Source: Closterium sp. NIES-65 (Eukaryota > Streptophyta > Zygnematophyceae > Desmidiales > Closteriaceae). From it: DNA of 64,000 bases. The translations under genes and the position numbers were made by a program. The stretch lies in NCBI GenBank assembly GCA_948144175.1, contig CANXME010002159.1:1-64000 (forward strand), written 5' to 3'. Below are positions 33,519-42,972 of this stretch, piece by piece. The notes beneath the pieces are model-generated. The model made no database searches and was not told the DNA's origin. It worked only from the letters and a program-made list of their open reading frames with translations. How positions within the stretch are numbered: the stretch's first letter is position 1; the number at the start of each line of letters is the position of its first letter.

Positions 33519-34485
33519 AACAGCCGGAGGCAGGGCAGTGCAGTGGCAGAGATTGTGCTCTTACCAGGTAGGTGGAGCGATCGGGCTGCTCGGCGGCTCG
33601 GCTGTCGGGCTACTCGGCTGCAGGGCGGCTCGGCTGCTGGGCGGCTCGGCTGCTGGTGCGGGGCGGCTCGGCTGTCGGGCGGCTCGGCTGCTGGGCGGCT
33701 CGGCTGCTGGGCGGCTCGACTGCACGGTGCTGGGCGGCTCGGCTGTCGGGCGGCTCGGCTGCTGGGCGGCTCGGGAGGTCGGGCGGCTCTGGTGGCCGGC
33801 GGTTCGGCTGCTCGGCGTTGCGGGCGCTGGGAGGCGGGGTCGCAGGTGGTGGCGAGGTCGCACGTGGCGGCGGGCCGCAAGGGTGGGCGGGGCCGCGGTG
33901 GCGACAGGGCCGAAGTGGGGCCTAAGTGGGGCCGTAGAGGGGCCGACGGGGCCGAAGTGGGGCCGTAGCGGGGCCGCAGCGGGGCTTAAGCGGGGCCGTA
34001 GTGGGGCCTAAGCGGGGCCGACGGGGCCGTCGGGGCCGTAGCGGGGCCTAAGCGGGGCCGTAGCGGGGCCTAAGCGGGGCCGACGGGGCCGTAGCGGGGC
34101 CGTAGCGGGGCCTAAGCGGGGCCGTAGCGGGGCCGACGAGGCCTAAGCGGGGCCGTAGCGGGGCCGACGGGGCCGACGGGGCCGTAGCGGGGCCGTAGCG
34201 GGGCCTAAGCGGGGCCAACGGGGCCGTAGCGGGGCCGTAGCGGGGCCGACGGGGCCGTAGCGGGGCCTAAGCGGGGCCGTAGCGGGGCCGACGGGGCCTA
34301 AGCAGGGCCGTAGCGGGGCCTAAGCGAGGCCATAGAGGGCGGCTTGAGGGGCAGTAAGGGCGGCCAAAAGGGGCCACTAAGGCGGCTCGAGGCGCTACTC
34401 GGGTTAGGAGCTAGGCGCGCTCCGGGCAGGGAAGGAAAAAAAAAGTTCGTGGTGGGCCCTAGGCAGTATTCCCACTCGGGAACCT
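33519..34485 (-). repeat. G: 5' leader with GC-rich minisatellites
   Basis: Two tandem blocks. 33565-33800 repeats GGGCGGCTCGGCTGCT-like units (9-14 bp). 33895-34340 repeats GGGGCCGTAGCGGGGCCTAA-like units (10-21 bp, mixed order). Toward the PBS comes unique sequence with an A9 run (34434-34443, T9 on the coding strand) and GGTGGGCCCTAGG (34451-34463), the remnant of the conserved box seen after the PBS of H and I. No coding capacity is expected. Confidence 0.75.
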
Positions 34486-34496
34486 GCTCGATACCA
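34486..34496 (-). other. Primer-binding site of element G (variant)
   Basis: Minus strand TGGTATCGAGC directly inside the 5' LTR. It looks like TGGTATCAGAGC with one base missing. H and I have TGGAATCAGAGC here instead. Confidence 0.7.
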
Positions 34497-34628
34497 TGAC
34501 GAGAAGTGAGAATGGAATGAATGAACTATGAAACAGTTGGGTACAAGTACTAACCCTAATTGGGTTGTACCCCTTATGGGCTACCCCACTACAGCCTACA
34601 CAAATGTATAAGCTATAATGTTCTGACA
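34497..34628 (-). repeat. 5' LTR of element G
   Basis: 132 bp, two substitutions from the copy at 27100. Outside it stands the CTAAG duplication (34629-34633) and then the rest of the F leader. Confidence 0.93.
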
Positions 34629-34642
34629 CTAAGGAGCATTTT

Positions 34643-34655
34643 GCTCTTAATACCA
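34643..34655 (-). other. Primer-binding site of element F (imperfect)
   Basis: Minus strand TGGTATTAAGAGC, an imperfect version of the Met-tRNA site. It sits directly inside GTTCTAACA, the LTR end on the minus strand. If the G insertion is removed it lies some 650 nt upstream of the F gag ATG. Confidence 0.65.
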
Positions 34656-34954
34656 TGTTAGAACTGGTAGCTAGGTGAGGATGTCGATTAGGTAAGGGAG
34701 AGGGATACAAGACTACCGATACTGAAATGTTGTACCCTCTAAGGAAAGAACCCTACACAACCTAGAGTGAAATGAACATAACAATATGTTTTGACACATC
34801 AATGTTACCAAAAAATACATATTGCTCAGAGACGTGGAGATGACGACACTGATACATAAGAGCCTCCAAAAGAAGTGCAACCAAATGTAACCAATCATCC
34901 CATAATCGTAGATAAATACGGTGAATGGAACAATTGGTCGTCACATATGACACC
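34656..34954 (-). repeat. 5' LTR of element F, interrupted by J
   Basis: 299 bp read on the minus strand ending ...CCAGTTCTAACA before the PBS. J cuts it at 34954. After the second ACACC copy of J, CAACA at 48546-48550 would complete it as TGTTGGGTGTC at the outer end, about 304 bp in all. The outer boundary is inferred, since F has lost its 3' LTR and no comparison is possible. Confidence 0.6.
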
Positions 34955-35354
34955 TGTTGGGAATATAAACGCATGACTTAGTGTGTTTCTGTAGTATCGA
35001 ACCTCACCCGATACTGAAGCACAACCAAAGGAGTATGAAGTCGAAAAGGCGCGTACCACATCAAACCGCAACTGGAAGTTGCGAGCCGTAACCGCCTGGA
35101 GGTTACGCAACAGCAGGCAACGCTTCAGTGAACAGTAACCGCCTCGATAGTCGAAGCGTTACGCGTCTCGATAAACATAACCGCTTCCTGTAATCTATCT
35201 TTTCTATATATTCCTGTATGCTCTTTGCTTTAATCAATTACTTGTTCTCACATACCAGCACAAGTACATTCACTCAAGTCTTCCACTGTGCTACTCTAGC
35301 ACCTACTAGCCTATTCTCCGCAAAGATCCTAAGGCTGAAATCCTCAGCCCAACA
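34955..35354 (+). repeat. 5' LTR of element J
   Basis: 400 bp, TGTTGGGAATATAAAC...CTCAGCCCAACA. It contains TTTTCTATATATTCCTG (about 35202-35218), a likely TATA box, with AATCAATTAC downstream as part of R. Short near-repeats of AACCGC/GGTTACGC (35085-35190) may be U3 regulatory repeats. Confidence 0.93.
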
Positions 35355-35367
35355 TGGTACGAGAGCC
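35355..35367 (+). other. Primer-binding site of element J (imperfect)
   Basis: TGGTACGAGAGCC immediately after the LTR. It resembles the Met-tRNA site with two changes (ATC to ACG). Alternatively it is the 3' end complement of another tRNA, which cannot be decided here. Confidence 0.6.
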
Positions 35368-35415
35368 GTCAGAGAACAAAGGCTCTCGTCACTAAGCCTC
35401 TTCCAGGCTACCGAT
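35368..35415 (+). other. J: leader upstream of H
   Basis: Forty-eight bases of J leader (GTCAGAGAACAAAGGC...), ending in CCGAT, the target duplicated by H. The leader resumes at 42927 and reaches the gag ATG at 42973. Confidence 0.7.
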
Positions 35416-35546
35416 TGTCAGAACATATAGCTTACTTGTTTGTGTAGGCTATAGTGGGGTATCCCATAGGGGGTACAACACAATTAGGGTTTCCTATTTG
35501 TACTCACTTCGTTCATACTCATTCCATTCTCGTTCAATTCTTCTCA
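35416..35546 (+). repeat. 5' LTR of element H
   Basis: 131 bp, TGTCAGAACATATAGC...TTCAATTCTTCTCA, very short for a Copia LTR. A weak TATA-like ACATATAG lies close to the start. It differs from the LTR of I at roughly ten sites although the coding regions are nearly identical. Confidence 0.95.
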
Positions 35547-35558
35547 TGGAATCAGAGC
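35547..35558 (+). other. Primer-binding site of element H (TGGAATCAGAGC)
   Basis: Directly abuts the LTR. It has one mismatch (T to A at position 4) to the Met-tRNA complement TGGTATCAGAGC used by C, D and A. The same variant occurs in I. Confidence 0.85.
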
Positions 35559-35596
35559 AGGTCCCCTCCTAGGGACTGTTCCTAGGGCCCACCGAA

Positions 35597-35628
35597 GCGC
35601 GCCCCGAGGCGCGCGTTCTTTTTTTTTA
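35597..35628 (+). promoter_or_regulatory. Conserved leader hairpin plus T-run
   Basis: GCGCGCC (35597-35603), loop CCGA, GGCGCGC (35608-35614), then a run of T (from about 35618). It lies 39 nt after the PBS, preceded by GGGCCCACCGAA. I has the same hairpin and T9 at the same place (about 62393-62427, minus strand). Position right after the PBS suits an RNA dimerisation/packaging signal; that role is inferred. A polymerase III or bacterial-type terminator is an unlikely alternative in this context. Confidence 0.6.
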
Positions 35629-35639
35629 GCGACCCTGCG

Positions 35640-36599
35640 TGTCGCCCCTACCGTCGCGCTCCCGCTGCTCCCTCCTCTTACGGCCGCCCGCCCTAGTGCC
35701 CTGACGGCCGCCCGCCCTAGTGCCCTGACGGCCGCCCGCCCTAGCGCCCTGACGGCCGTCCGCCCTAGCGCCCGAGCGCCAACCGCCCTAGCGCCCTGAC
35801 GGCCGCCCGCCCTAGCGCCCTGACGGCCGCCCGCCCCAGCGCCCGAGCGCCGCCCGCCCTAGCGCCCGAGCGCCACCCGCCCTAGCGCCCGAGCGCCGCC
35901 CGCCCTAGCGCCCGAGCGCCGCCCGCCCTAGCGCCCGAGCGCCGCCCGCCCTAGCGCCCGAGCGCCGCCCGCCCTAGAGCCCTGACGGCCGCCCGCCCTA
36001 GCGCCCGAGCGCCGCTCGCCCTAGCGCCCTGACGGCCGCCCGCCCTAGCGCCCGTGCGCCACTCGCCCGAGCGCCCTGACGGCCGGCCGCCCGCCCTAGC
36101 GCCCGAGCGCCGCCCGCCCTTTCACCCTTACGGCCGCCCGCCCGAACGCCTGAGCGCCGCCCGCCGTCGCCCCAACGCCCTAGCGCCCGACGCCCGCGAG
36201 CCGCCCGTCGCAGCCGCCCGTGAGCTCCCTGAGCCGCCCGCGCCGCCGTCCCTGAGCCGCCTGTGCAGCCGCCCGCGAGCCGCCAGTGAGCCGCCCGTCG
36301 CGACACCAGCGCCGCACGAGCCGCCCGTACAGCCCAGCAGCCCGAGCCGCCCGAGCCGCCCGCGCCGCCCCAGCAACCCGAGCCGCCCGAGCCGCCCGAG
36401 CCGCCCGAGCCGCGCGAGCCGCCCGAGCCGCCCCAGCCGCCCGAGCCGCCCGAGCCGCCCGAGCCGCCCGAGCCGTCCGAGCCGCCCGCGCCGCCCCAGC
36501 AACCCGAGCCGCCCGAGCCGTGCCGCTGTTCCTGAGCTGTGTTCCTCTGCTGCTGCACTACCCGACTCTCCCAGCCCGGTGAGACTTTCAGCTGCTGCC
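35640..36599 (+). repeat. H: 5' leader with GC-rich minisatellites
   Basis: Two tandem blocks. 35680-36180 repeats CCGCCCGCCCTAGCGCCC plus TGACGG or GAGCG (23-24-bp units). 36330-36525 repeats the 9-mer GAGCCGCCC. The gag reading frame happens to stay open upstream through this block to 36054 (182 codons, Arg/Pro/Ser-rich). I has a different leader repeat before the same gag start, so translation most likely begins at 36600. Confidence 0.8.
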
Positions 36600-37673
36600 A
36601 TGGCCACCCCCAATGTCCTTACTTTTGACGCTGAGGGGAGGGCCATTGACTTTGCCGTCTGGATTGAAGACCTGCAGCTGTACTTACTATGTGATGCGAT
36701 AGATGAGGTCTCTCTCTTTGACTTTGTCTCTGGCGCTGTCCCTGCCCCACCTGCTGATGCTGACTCTGCCGTTCGCTCCAAGTGGGCGACCCGCGATGCT
36801 GCTGCACGTCTTGCTGTGCGTCGCCACCTCCCTTCCTCTGAGCGTGCCCACTTTAGTCAGTGCAAGACCGCTCAGGCCTTGTACGACGCTGTAGTTGCAC
36901 GCTACTCCTCCCCTTCCTCCGCTACCCTTAGCCGCCTCATGCTACCGTTTCTCTTCCCTGACCTCGCCTCCTTTCCCACTGTTGCTGACCTCGTTACCCA
37001 CCTCCGTGCTAGTGACACCCGCTACCGCGCTGCCCTTCCTGCTGAGTTCCGCGCTGCGAACCCTCCTCCCATGTACATCACTCTCTACTTTCTCGTCACC
37101 CGTCTCCCTGAGTCCCTTCGTGCCGTTAGGGACCAGTTTCTCTCTGTCTGTCCCACCACTCTCACTGTCGATCTCCTTGAGGAGTCCCTGCTAGCGGCTG
37201 AGAAGAGTATAGTCGCTGTAGGGGCCTCTAGGGGTGACCCTCGCACCCCCATCTTTGAGGGGTGTGGTCCTTCCCCCCTGCTGCCCTCTGTCGCCTCTGC
37301 CGCTGCGGCCGACCTCACTGGTTTTGAGTCGGTCGGCGCGGCGTCTGCCCCCAGCGGCAGACGCCGCTCTGGCAAGGGCAAAGGGGGCAAGGGAGCGGGT
37401 GGAGCTAGAGGGGGCGGTGGAGGAGGCGGTGGGGGTGGCGGGGGGAGTGGGGGTGGCGGTGGGGGTGGTGGCGGGAGTGGAGGTACTGGTGGCGGCGGTG
37501 GAGGCGGAGGTGGCGGCGGAGGTGGTAGCGGAGGAGGCGGTGGGAGCGGTGGGAGCGACGGTCCTGGTGGGGGAGGTGGCGGTGGAGACGGGAGTGGCGG
37601 TGGAGGCGGGGGTGGCGGTGGAGGCGGGGGTCGGAGTGGCTCGTCCCAGCGGAGCAGCTCTGGGGGTGGTCAG

Positions 37674-37704
<31 letters not shown>

Positions 37705-40700
37705 CGCAGCAGCAGCCACAGCAGCAGCAGCGCTCTCGCACCGTCCCCGGCCCTCAGCAGCTCCGTGAGTGGTACTTGCAGCGTCAGCGTGGTGGTGCGC
37801 TTGGTCCCTGCCCCTACGTTCTTCGCACAGGTGACCGTGCAGGGGAGAGGTGTGGAGGCGCCCACACAGCCCGCCGCTGCTTTGGCCGCCTGACCGACGC
37901 CTGGCGTCAGCAGTTTCCGGAGGCCGCTGAGATCCCCCGCTGGGGAGAGCTGTCTAGGGCTGGTGTAGCTATTTATGATCTTGATTTTGATGCTATTCTC
38001 TCTGCTATGTATGCTGTGACTGGTAGTGATGAGGATGACTGTTACCGGTGTTTCCCGCCCGACCCGGGCATTGGTACTGCCGCGTCAGGTACTAGTGAGG
38101 CTGCTGCTCTAGGTGCCAGTGCGTCTGTGCTCTCAGGTACTGGTGAGTCTGCCCTCTCAGGTACTGTGTCAGCTTCGGCCTCTCACACCTTCACCCTTGA
38201 CTCTGGAGCGTCTCGCTCCTTCTTTAGGGACCGCACCACTCTCACGCCGCTGAGTCGGCCGGTTGCGGTGTCCCTGGCTGACCCCTCTGGGGGGCCTGTC
38301 CTGTCTCGCTTCTCCACTGTCCTCCCGTGTCCGGCGGCCCCCTCTGGCACCCTGACTGGTCTCTACCTCCCCTCGTTCTCGACGAACTTGGTGAGTGGTG
38401 CTGACCTCCAGGATGCGGGTGTCCACCAGTTCACCCCTGCTCGTCAGCGGGTGACCCACTGCACGGAGGCGGATACAGGTCGCCACCTGGCTACGTTTAC
38501 ACGTCGGCCAGGGTCGAGCCTCTACACACTGACCACTGCTTCTCCTCCAGGTGCTGAGTCTGGTAGGGTCCCTTCGTCTGGTCAGGTGTTTGCTGCAGCG
38601 TCCAGGTCTGGTCCTGAGTCTGCCCCCTGCTCGTGTCGTCGTCTGTCTCACGAGACCCTCCTCTGGCACCACCGCCTTGGCCACCCCTCTCTGCTTCGGC
38701 TCAGAGGCATGGCCTCGCGAGTCCTTGTGTCTGGTCTTCCCCGGTCTCTCCCTCCCCTTCCTCCGGGCCCTGGCCCCACCTGTGTCCCCTGTGTCGAGGG
38801 GCGCCAGCGTGCTGCCCCTCACTCCTCCCAGTTTCCTCCGACAGAGGCCCCGTTGCAGACGCTTCACATGGACGTGTGGGGCCCAGCCCGCGTCCGTGGA
38901 CAGGGTCAGGAGCGCTACTTCCTGCTGGTGGTTGACGACTACTCGCGTTACACCACAGTCTTCCCCTTGCGCAGCAAGGGTGAGGTCACTGAGGTGTTGA
39001 TCGACTGGATCCGCGCAGCTCGTCTCCAGCTTCGGAGGAGCTTTGGCTCTGACTTCCCTGTTTTACGTCTGCACTCGGACAGAGGCGGAGAGTTCTCCTC
39101 TGGCCTCCTGAGTGCCTACTATCGTGCGCGAGGCATCCGTCAGACCTTCACGCTTCCGGACTCACCACAGCAGAATGGGATTGCTGAGCGCCGCATTGGC
39201 ATGGTCATGGACGTCGCTCGTACGTCCATGATGCATGCGGCTGCTCCCCATTTTCTGTGGCCGTTTGCGGTCAGTTACGCTGCGCACCAGATCAACCTCC
39301 ACCCCAGGGTCTCTCGACCGGAGACCTCCCCAGCCCTGCTGTGGACGGGGAAGGTTGGCGATGCGTCGGCGTTCCGGGTCTGGGGATCTCGGGCGTTTGT
39401 TCGCGACCTGTCTGCGGACAAGCTGTCCCCTCGTGCTTCTCCCTGCGTCTTCCTGGGGTTCCCCCCCGACGCCCCTGGGTGGCAGTTTTACCACCCCACC
39501 TCTCGACGTGTTCTGTCCTCCCAGGACGTCACGTTCGACGAGTCGGTACCCTACTACCGCCTCTTCCCCTACCGCACTCCGTCCCTCCCCCCGCCCCCGC
39601 TCTTCTTGGTACCAGGTCCCCCCCCGGTAGTCCCCCTCCCCCCTCAGGGTCCTGCCCCTTCAGGTGTGTCCCAGGTAGACGCGGTCGAGCCTGTCGAGGT
39701 CACTGGTGACTCTGGTGCTGCTGCGGGAGCTGAGCCTGGGGGTGCGGAGTCTGGGGGTGCTGAGCCTGGAGGTGCCGAGTCTGGGGGTGCTGAGCCTGGG
39801 GGTGCTGAGCCTGGGGGTGCTGTGCCTGGGGGTGCTGAGCCTGGGGGTGCTGAGTCTGGGAGTGCTGTGCCTGGGGGTGCTGAGCCTGGGGGTGCTGCGC
39901 CTGGGGGTGCTGTGCCTGGGGGTGCTGTGTCTAGGGGTTCTGAGCCTGGAGGTGCTGTGCCTGGGGGTGCTTCGTCTCGCCGGGAGCCACTCTCCCCACA
40001 GGAGCTGCGTGAGTGGTTTGCCAGGCGCTGGAGGCGTGCTGCTGGTGCGGGTGGTTCTTCGGCTGCAGAGGGTACTGCTGCCGCGCGTCCCGCCGGTGCT
40101 CGTCCTGTGGGTGCTGGAGCTGCTGGGTCTGAGGGTTCTCCTGGAGCTGGTCCTACTGAGGGTGTTGGCGCTGAGCCTGCCGTTGGCGGTCCGACTGACA
40201 GTGCTCCTGGTGCTGCGGCTGGGGGTTCTGGAGCTTCTGGTGGTGCTGCTGGAGGTGCTGCTGGAGTGGGTGCTCCTGCCGGGGCTGCTGGTGCTGTTCC
40301 TGCTGTTTCTAGCGTCGCCGCGCGGCCCCGACCGTACTTCGTTCCGCTCCTGCAGCAGGTTCTTGGTCTTACACCTCCTCCTCCTCCCTTAGAGGGTCCG
40401 CAGCCTGTCCAGTCACAGCCACAGCTACAGCCTGCCTCCCCTTTGCCTGCTCCTTCTCCCTACGCTGGTCCGACTGGAGGTCTTACTGAGCGTCGTGAGC
40501 CTGCGTCTCGTCCTGTGTCGCCTGTTCGTACTGAGCGCGCTAGTGGTCGCGGGTCGCGTCAGCGTCCTCCTCCTGTCCCTGGCACGCACCGGATGTCACT
40601 GCGTCCGTCCACTGCTCCTCTGCGTGCCCCTTTGCCTTCTCCTCCTGCTTCCTCTCTTCCTGCTCTTGCCGACCCGGAGTCGGACTCTCTTCGTGCTGCC

Positions 40701-42578
40701 AGTCCTACTGTCACGCGTCTCCTGGCTACTGCTGTCACTGACCCCTCCTTCGAGTCGTCTGCTGCGTCTGCCCTTGTCACTGAGCTTGTCGACTTTGCTG
40801 CGCGCTGTCGTCTAGACTACGCTGCTCGTCTTGTCACTGAGTCTGAGACCGCCTGTCCTCCGTCCGTCGGGGGTGAGTGTGCCCTTGGCACGGACGTCCT
40901 TGAGGATAGGCAGGAGGAGTTCCAGTGTCTGGCCGCCGCTTCACCTCGTCTCGCGTCTGTACTGCTAGCCCCTGAGGGAGACCCGGATGCACCAGACATC
41001 CCGACTCCGCGCTCTTACGCGGAGGCGATAGAGGGTCCCTACTCCTCTCAGTGGCAGGCAGCTATGGATGCAGAGATGGCTTCCTGGAAGTCCACAGGCA
41101 CCTATGTTGACGCTGTTCCCCCTCCTGGGGCAAACATCGTCAGTGGCATGTGGATTTTCAGGGTGAAGCGGCCGCCGGGTTCTCCGCCTGTCTTCAAGGC
41201 GCGTTACGTGGCTCGTGGCTTCAGTCAGCGGCAGGGGGTTGACTACTTTCAGACCTTCTCCCCCACCCCGAAGATGACCACTCTTCGGGTTCTGCTACAC
41301 GTTGCTGCTCACCGTGACTACGAGCTGCACTCTCTCGACTTCAGCACAGCTTTCTTGCAGGGCAGCCTGCACGAGGAGATCTGGCTGCGTCGCCCACCTG
41401 GCTTCACTGGGTCTTTCCCTCCTGGTACCCAGTGGAGTCTCCGGCGTCCAGTCTACGGTCTCCGCCAGGCGCCACGTGAGTGGCACGACACACTGAGGAC
41501 TACGCTCGCGGCACTTGGGTTTGCTCCTTCCACTGCCGACCCGTCGCTGTTTCTGCGCACCGACACCTCTCTGCCGCCGTTCTACATCCTCGTGTACGTC
41601 GACGACTTGGTCTTTGCCACAGCTGACACTGCTGGACTCGCCTACGTGAAGTCCGAGCTGCAGAAGAGACACACGTGCACTGACCTGGGTGAACTGCGCA
41701 GCTACCTTGGCTTGCAGATCACCCGGGACAGAGCACGCCGCACCATTACCCTGACTCAGTCACACATGGTGCAGCAGGTCCTTCAGCGCTTCGGCTTCAC
41801 GTACTCCTCGCCTCAGGCCACTCCTCTGCCTACTCGCCACTCGCTCTCAGCTCTGCCTTCGGATGAGTCCGTAGAGTCGAGTGGCCCGTTTGCAGAGCTT
41901 GTTGGCTGCCTCATGTACCTGATGACCTGCACACGACCTGACCTCGCATACCCTCTTAGCATTCTCGCACGCTTTGTTGCTCCTGGGAGACACCGACCAG
42001 AGCACATGGCTGCAGCGAAGAGGGTGTTGCGCTACTTGTGCAGTACGTCGGGCATGGGGCTAGTGCTTGGAGGGCGCAGTCCAGTGGTCCTCACTGGGCA
42101 CGCAGACGCTTCTTGGGCTGACGACCAGGCTACGCAGCGGTCGTCACAGGGTTACACCTTCAGCCTTGGTTCCGGCTCTGTCTCGTGGCGGGCTACCCGC
42201 TCGTCTTCTGTTCTCGGCTCCAGTTGTGAGGCTGAGATCTACGCTGGGGCTATGGCTGCACAGGAGTTACGCTGGCTCACCTACCTGCTGACCGACCTTG
42301 GAGAGCAGCCTCGTTCTCCTCCAGTCCTGTACGTAGACAACAAGGCCATGCTGGCCTTGTGTCGAGAGCAGCGACTGGAGCACAGAACGAAGCACATTGC
42401 TCTTCGCTACTTTCTTGCTCGTGAGCTACAGCAGCGTGGACAGCTGCGACTTGCGTACGTGGCCTCTGAGGCCAACACTGCTGATGTCTTCACCAAGGCA
42501 CTTGCGCCTTGTGATCATCAGCGTTGCTGCACGCAGTTGGGTCTTGTGCCTGTCTTGCCTCACTTGCTCTCCTCTTGA
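36600..42578 (+). CDS. H: intact Copia gag-pol polyprotein
   Basis: 1992 residues from ATG 36600 (GCTGCCATGG context, conserved in I). Gag: MATPNVLTFDAEGR core (about 1-220), basic GRRRSGKGKGG, Gly-Ser tract (267-350), poly-Gln (360-380), PGPQQLREWYLQRQRG (about 382-397), then Cys404, Cys418, His422, Cys427 and FGRLTDAW. No CCHC knuckle is seen. Protease: LDSGAS (Asp534). GAG-pre-integrase: His690/691, His695, Cys728, Cys731. Integrase: Asp758, Asp827, Glu863 (35 residues between the last two). A (GGAEP)n linker (1044-1125) and SPQELREWFARRW (about 1131) follow, then a Gly/Ala tract. RT: from WIFRVKRPPGS (1518), YVDD at 1666-1669. RNase H: Asp1836, Glu1877/1879, then VDNKAM. At ~2000 residues it is longer than most copia polyproteins (about 1300-1500), due to low-complexity tracts. 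All catalytic residues are present. Confidence 0.96.
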
Positions 42579-42790
42579 CCTTGCTTGTACCTTCGCATAT
42601 ATATACTCTTGCTCTTGCTTGCTTGACTCTTGTATACCTCTATATATGATCTTGCATGTGAACTGGCCTTGTGGCCTTTGAACTTGTGCTCGGAATGCGT
42701 GGTGACTTTGTGATCCACCCTGAGCTTTGCTTTGCTTTGCTTGACTGGTCTTGTGACCCCTTGTTCTCCCCCACTTTGCCTATGGGGGTG
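42579..42790 (+). other. H: 3' untranslated region and polypurine tract
   Basis: The 212 bases after the stop contain TATATATAC and TATATATGATC runs (42597-42650) and two tandem TTTGC words (GCTTTGCTTTGCTTTGCTTG, about 42724-42743). It ends in GCCTATGGGGGTG, the polypurine tract directly before the LTR. The region is conserved in I and G. Confidence 0.75.
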
Positions 42791-42921
42791 TGTCAGAACA
42801 TATAGCTTACTTGTTTGTGTAGGCTATAGTGGGGTATCCCATAGGGGGTACAACACAATTAGGGTTTCCTATTTGTACTCACTTCGTTCATACTCATTCC
42901 ATTCTCGTTCAATTCTTCTCA
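42791..42921 (+). repeat. 3' LTR of element H
   Basis: 131 bp, no difference seen from the 5' copy. It is followed by CCGAT (42922-42926) and the resumed leader of J. Confidence 0.95.
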
Positions 42922-42972
42922 CCGATCTGCAAGCAACCAAGAAGTTCAATCTTCATTCAAGAAAGGCAAGAC

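Larger units (their letters stand above)
27100..34628 (-). mobile_element. Copia element G, TSD CTAAG, short LTRs
   Basis: A 7529-bp minus-strand retrotransposon with 132-bp LTRs (27100-27231 and 34497-34628) differing at two sites (GAATCACTTGGG versus GAAACAGTTGGG). It is flanked by CTAAG at 27095-27099 and 34629-34633. Gag, protease, integrase, linker, RT and RNase H are all present but split by frameshifts and in-frame stops. Its LTR, leader layout and proteins are those of H and I, so G is an older member of that family, sitting in the leader of F. Confidence 0.95.
21424..34954 (-). mobile_element. Copia element F, 3'-truncated, host of G and J
   Basis: A minus-strand Copia of the B/G/H/I clade. 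Its 5' LTR (34656-34954) and PBS (34643-34655) lie to the right. The leader is interrupted by G (27100-34628, TSD CTAAG). Then follow gag (from ATG at 26460), protease, integrase, repeat linker and RT. The element ends at about 21424 inside RT; the rest of RT, RNase H and 3' LTR are gone. J is inserted in its LTR. The last LTR bases are probably CAACA at 48546-48550, giving a ~304-bp LTR (TGTTGGGTGTC...GTTCTAACA). Confidence 0.82.
35416..42921 (+). mobile_element. Copia element H, intact, TSD CCGAT
   Basis: A 7506-bp retrotransposon with 131-bp LTRs (35416-35546 and 42791-42921) that I read as identical, flanked by CCGAT at 35411-35415 and 42922-42926. It has a PBS, a hairpin-bearing leader with minisatellites, one uninterrupted 1992-codon gag-pol frame and a polypurine tract (GCCTATGGGGGTG). 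Identical LTRs and an open frame indicate a very recent insertion, potentially autonomous. It is nested inside J, which is nested in F. Confidence 0.97.

Noticed and set aside
36054..36599. 182-residue N-terminal extension of the H gag-pol frame
   Set aside because: It is encoded by leader minisatellites that are not conserved in I, and the ATG at 36600 has a strong conserved context. I treat it as untranslated leader.
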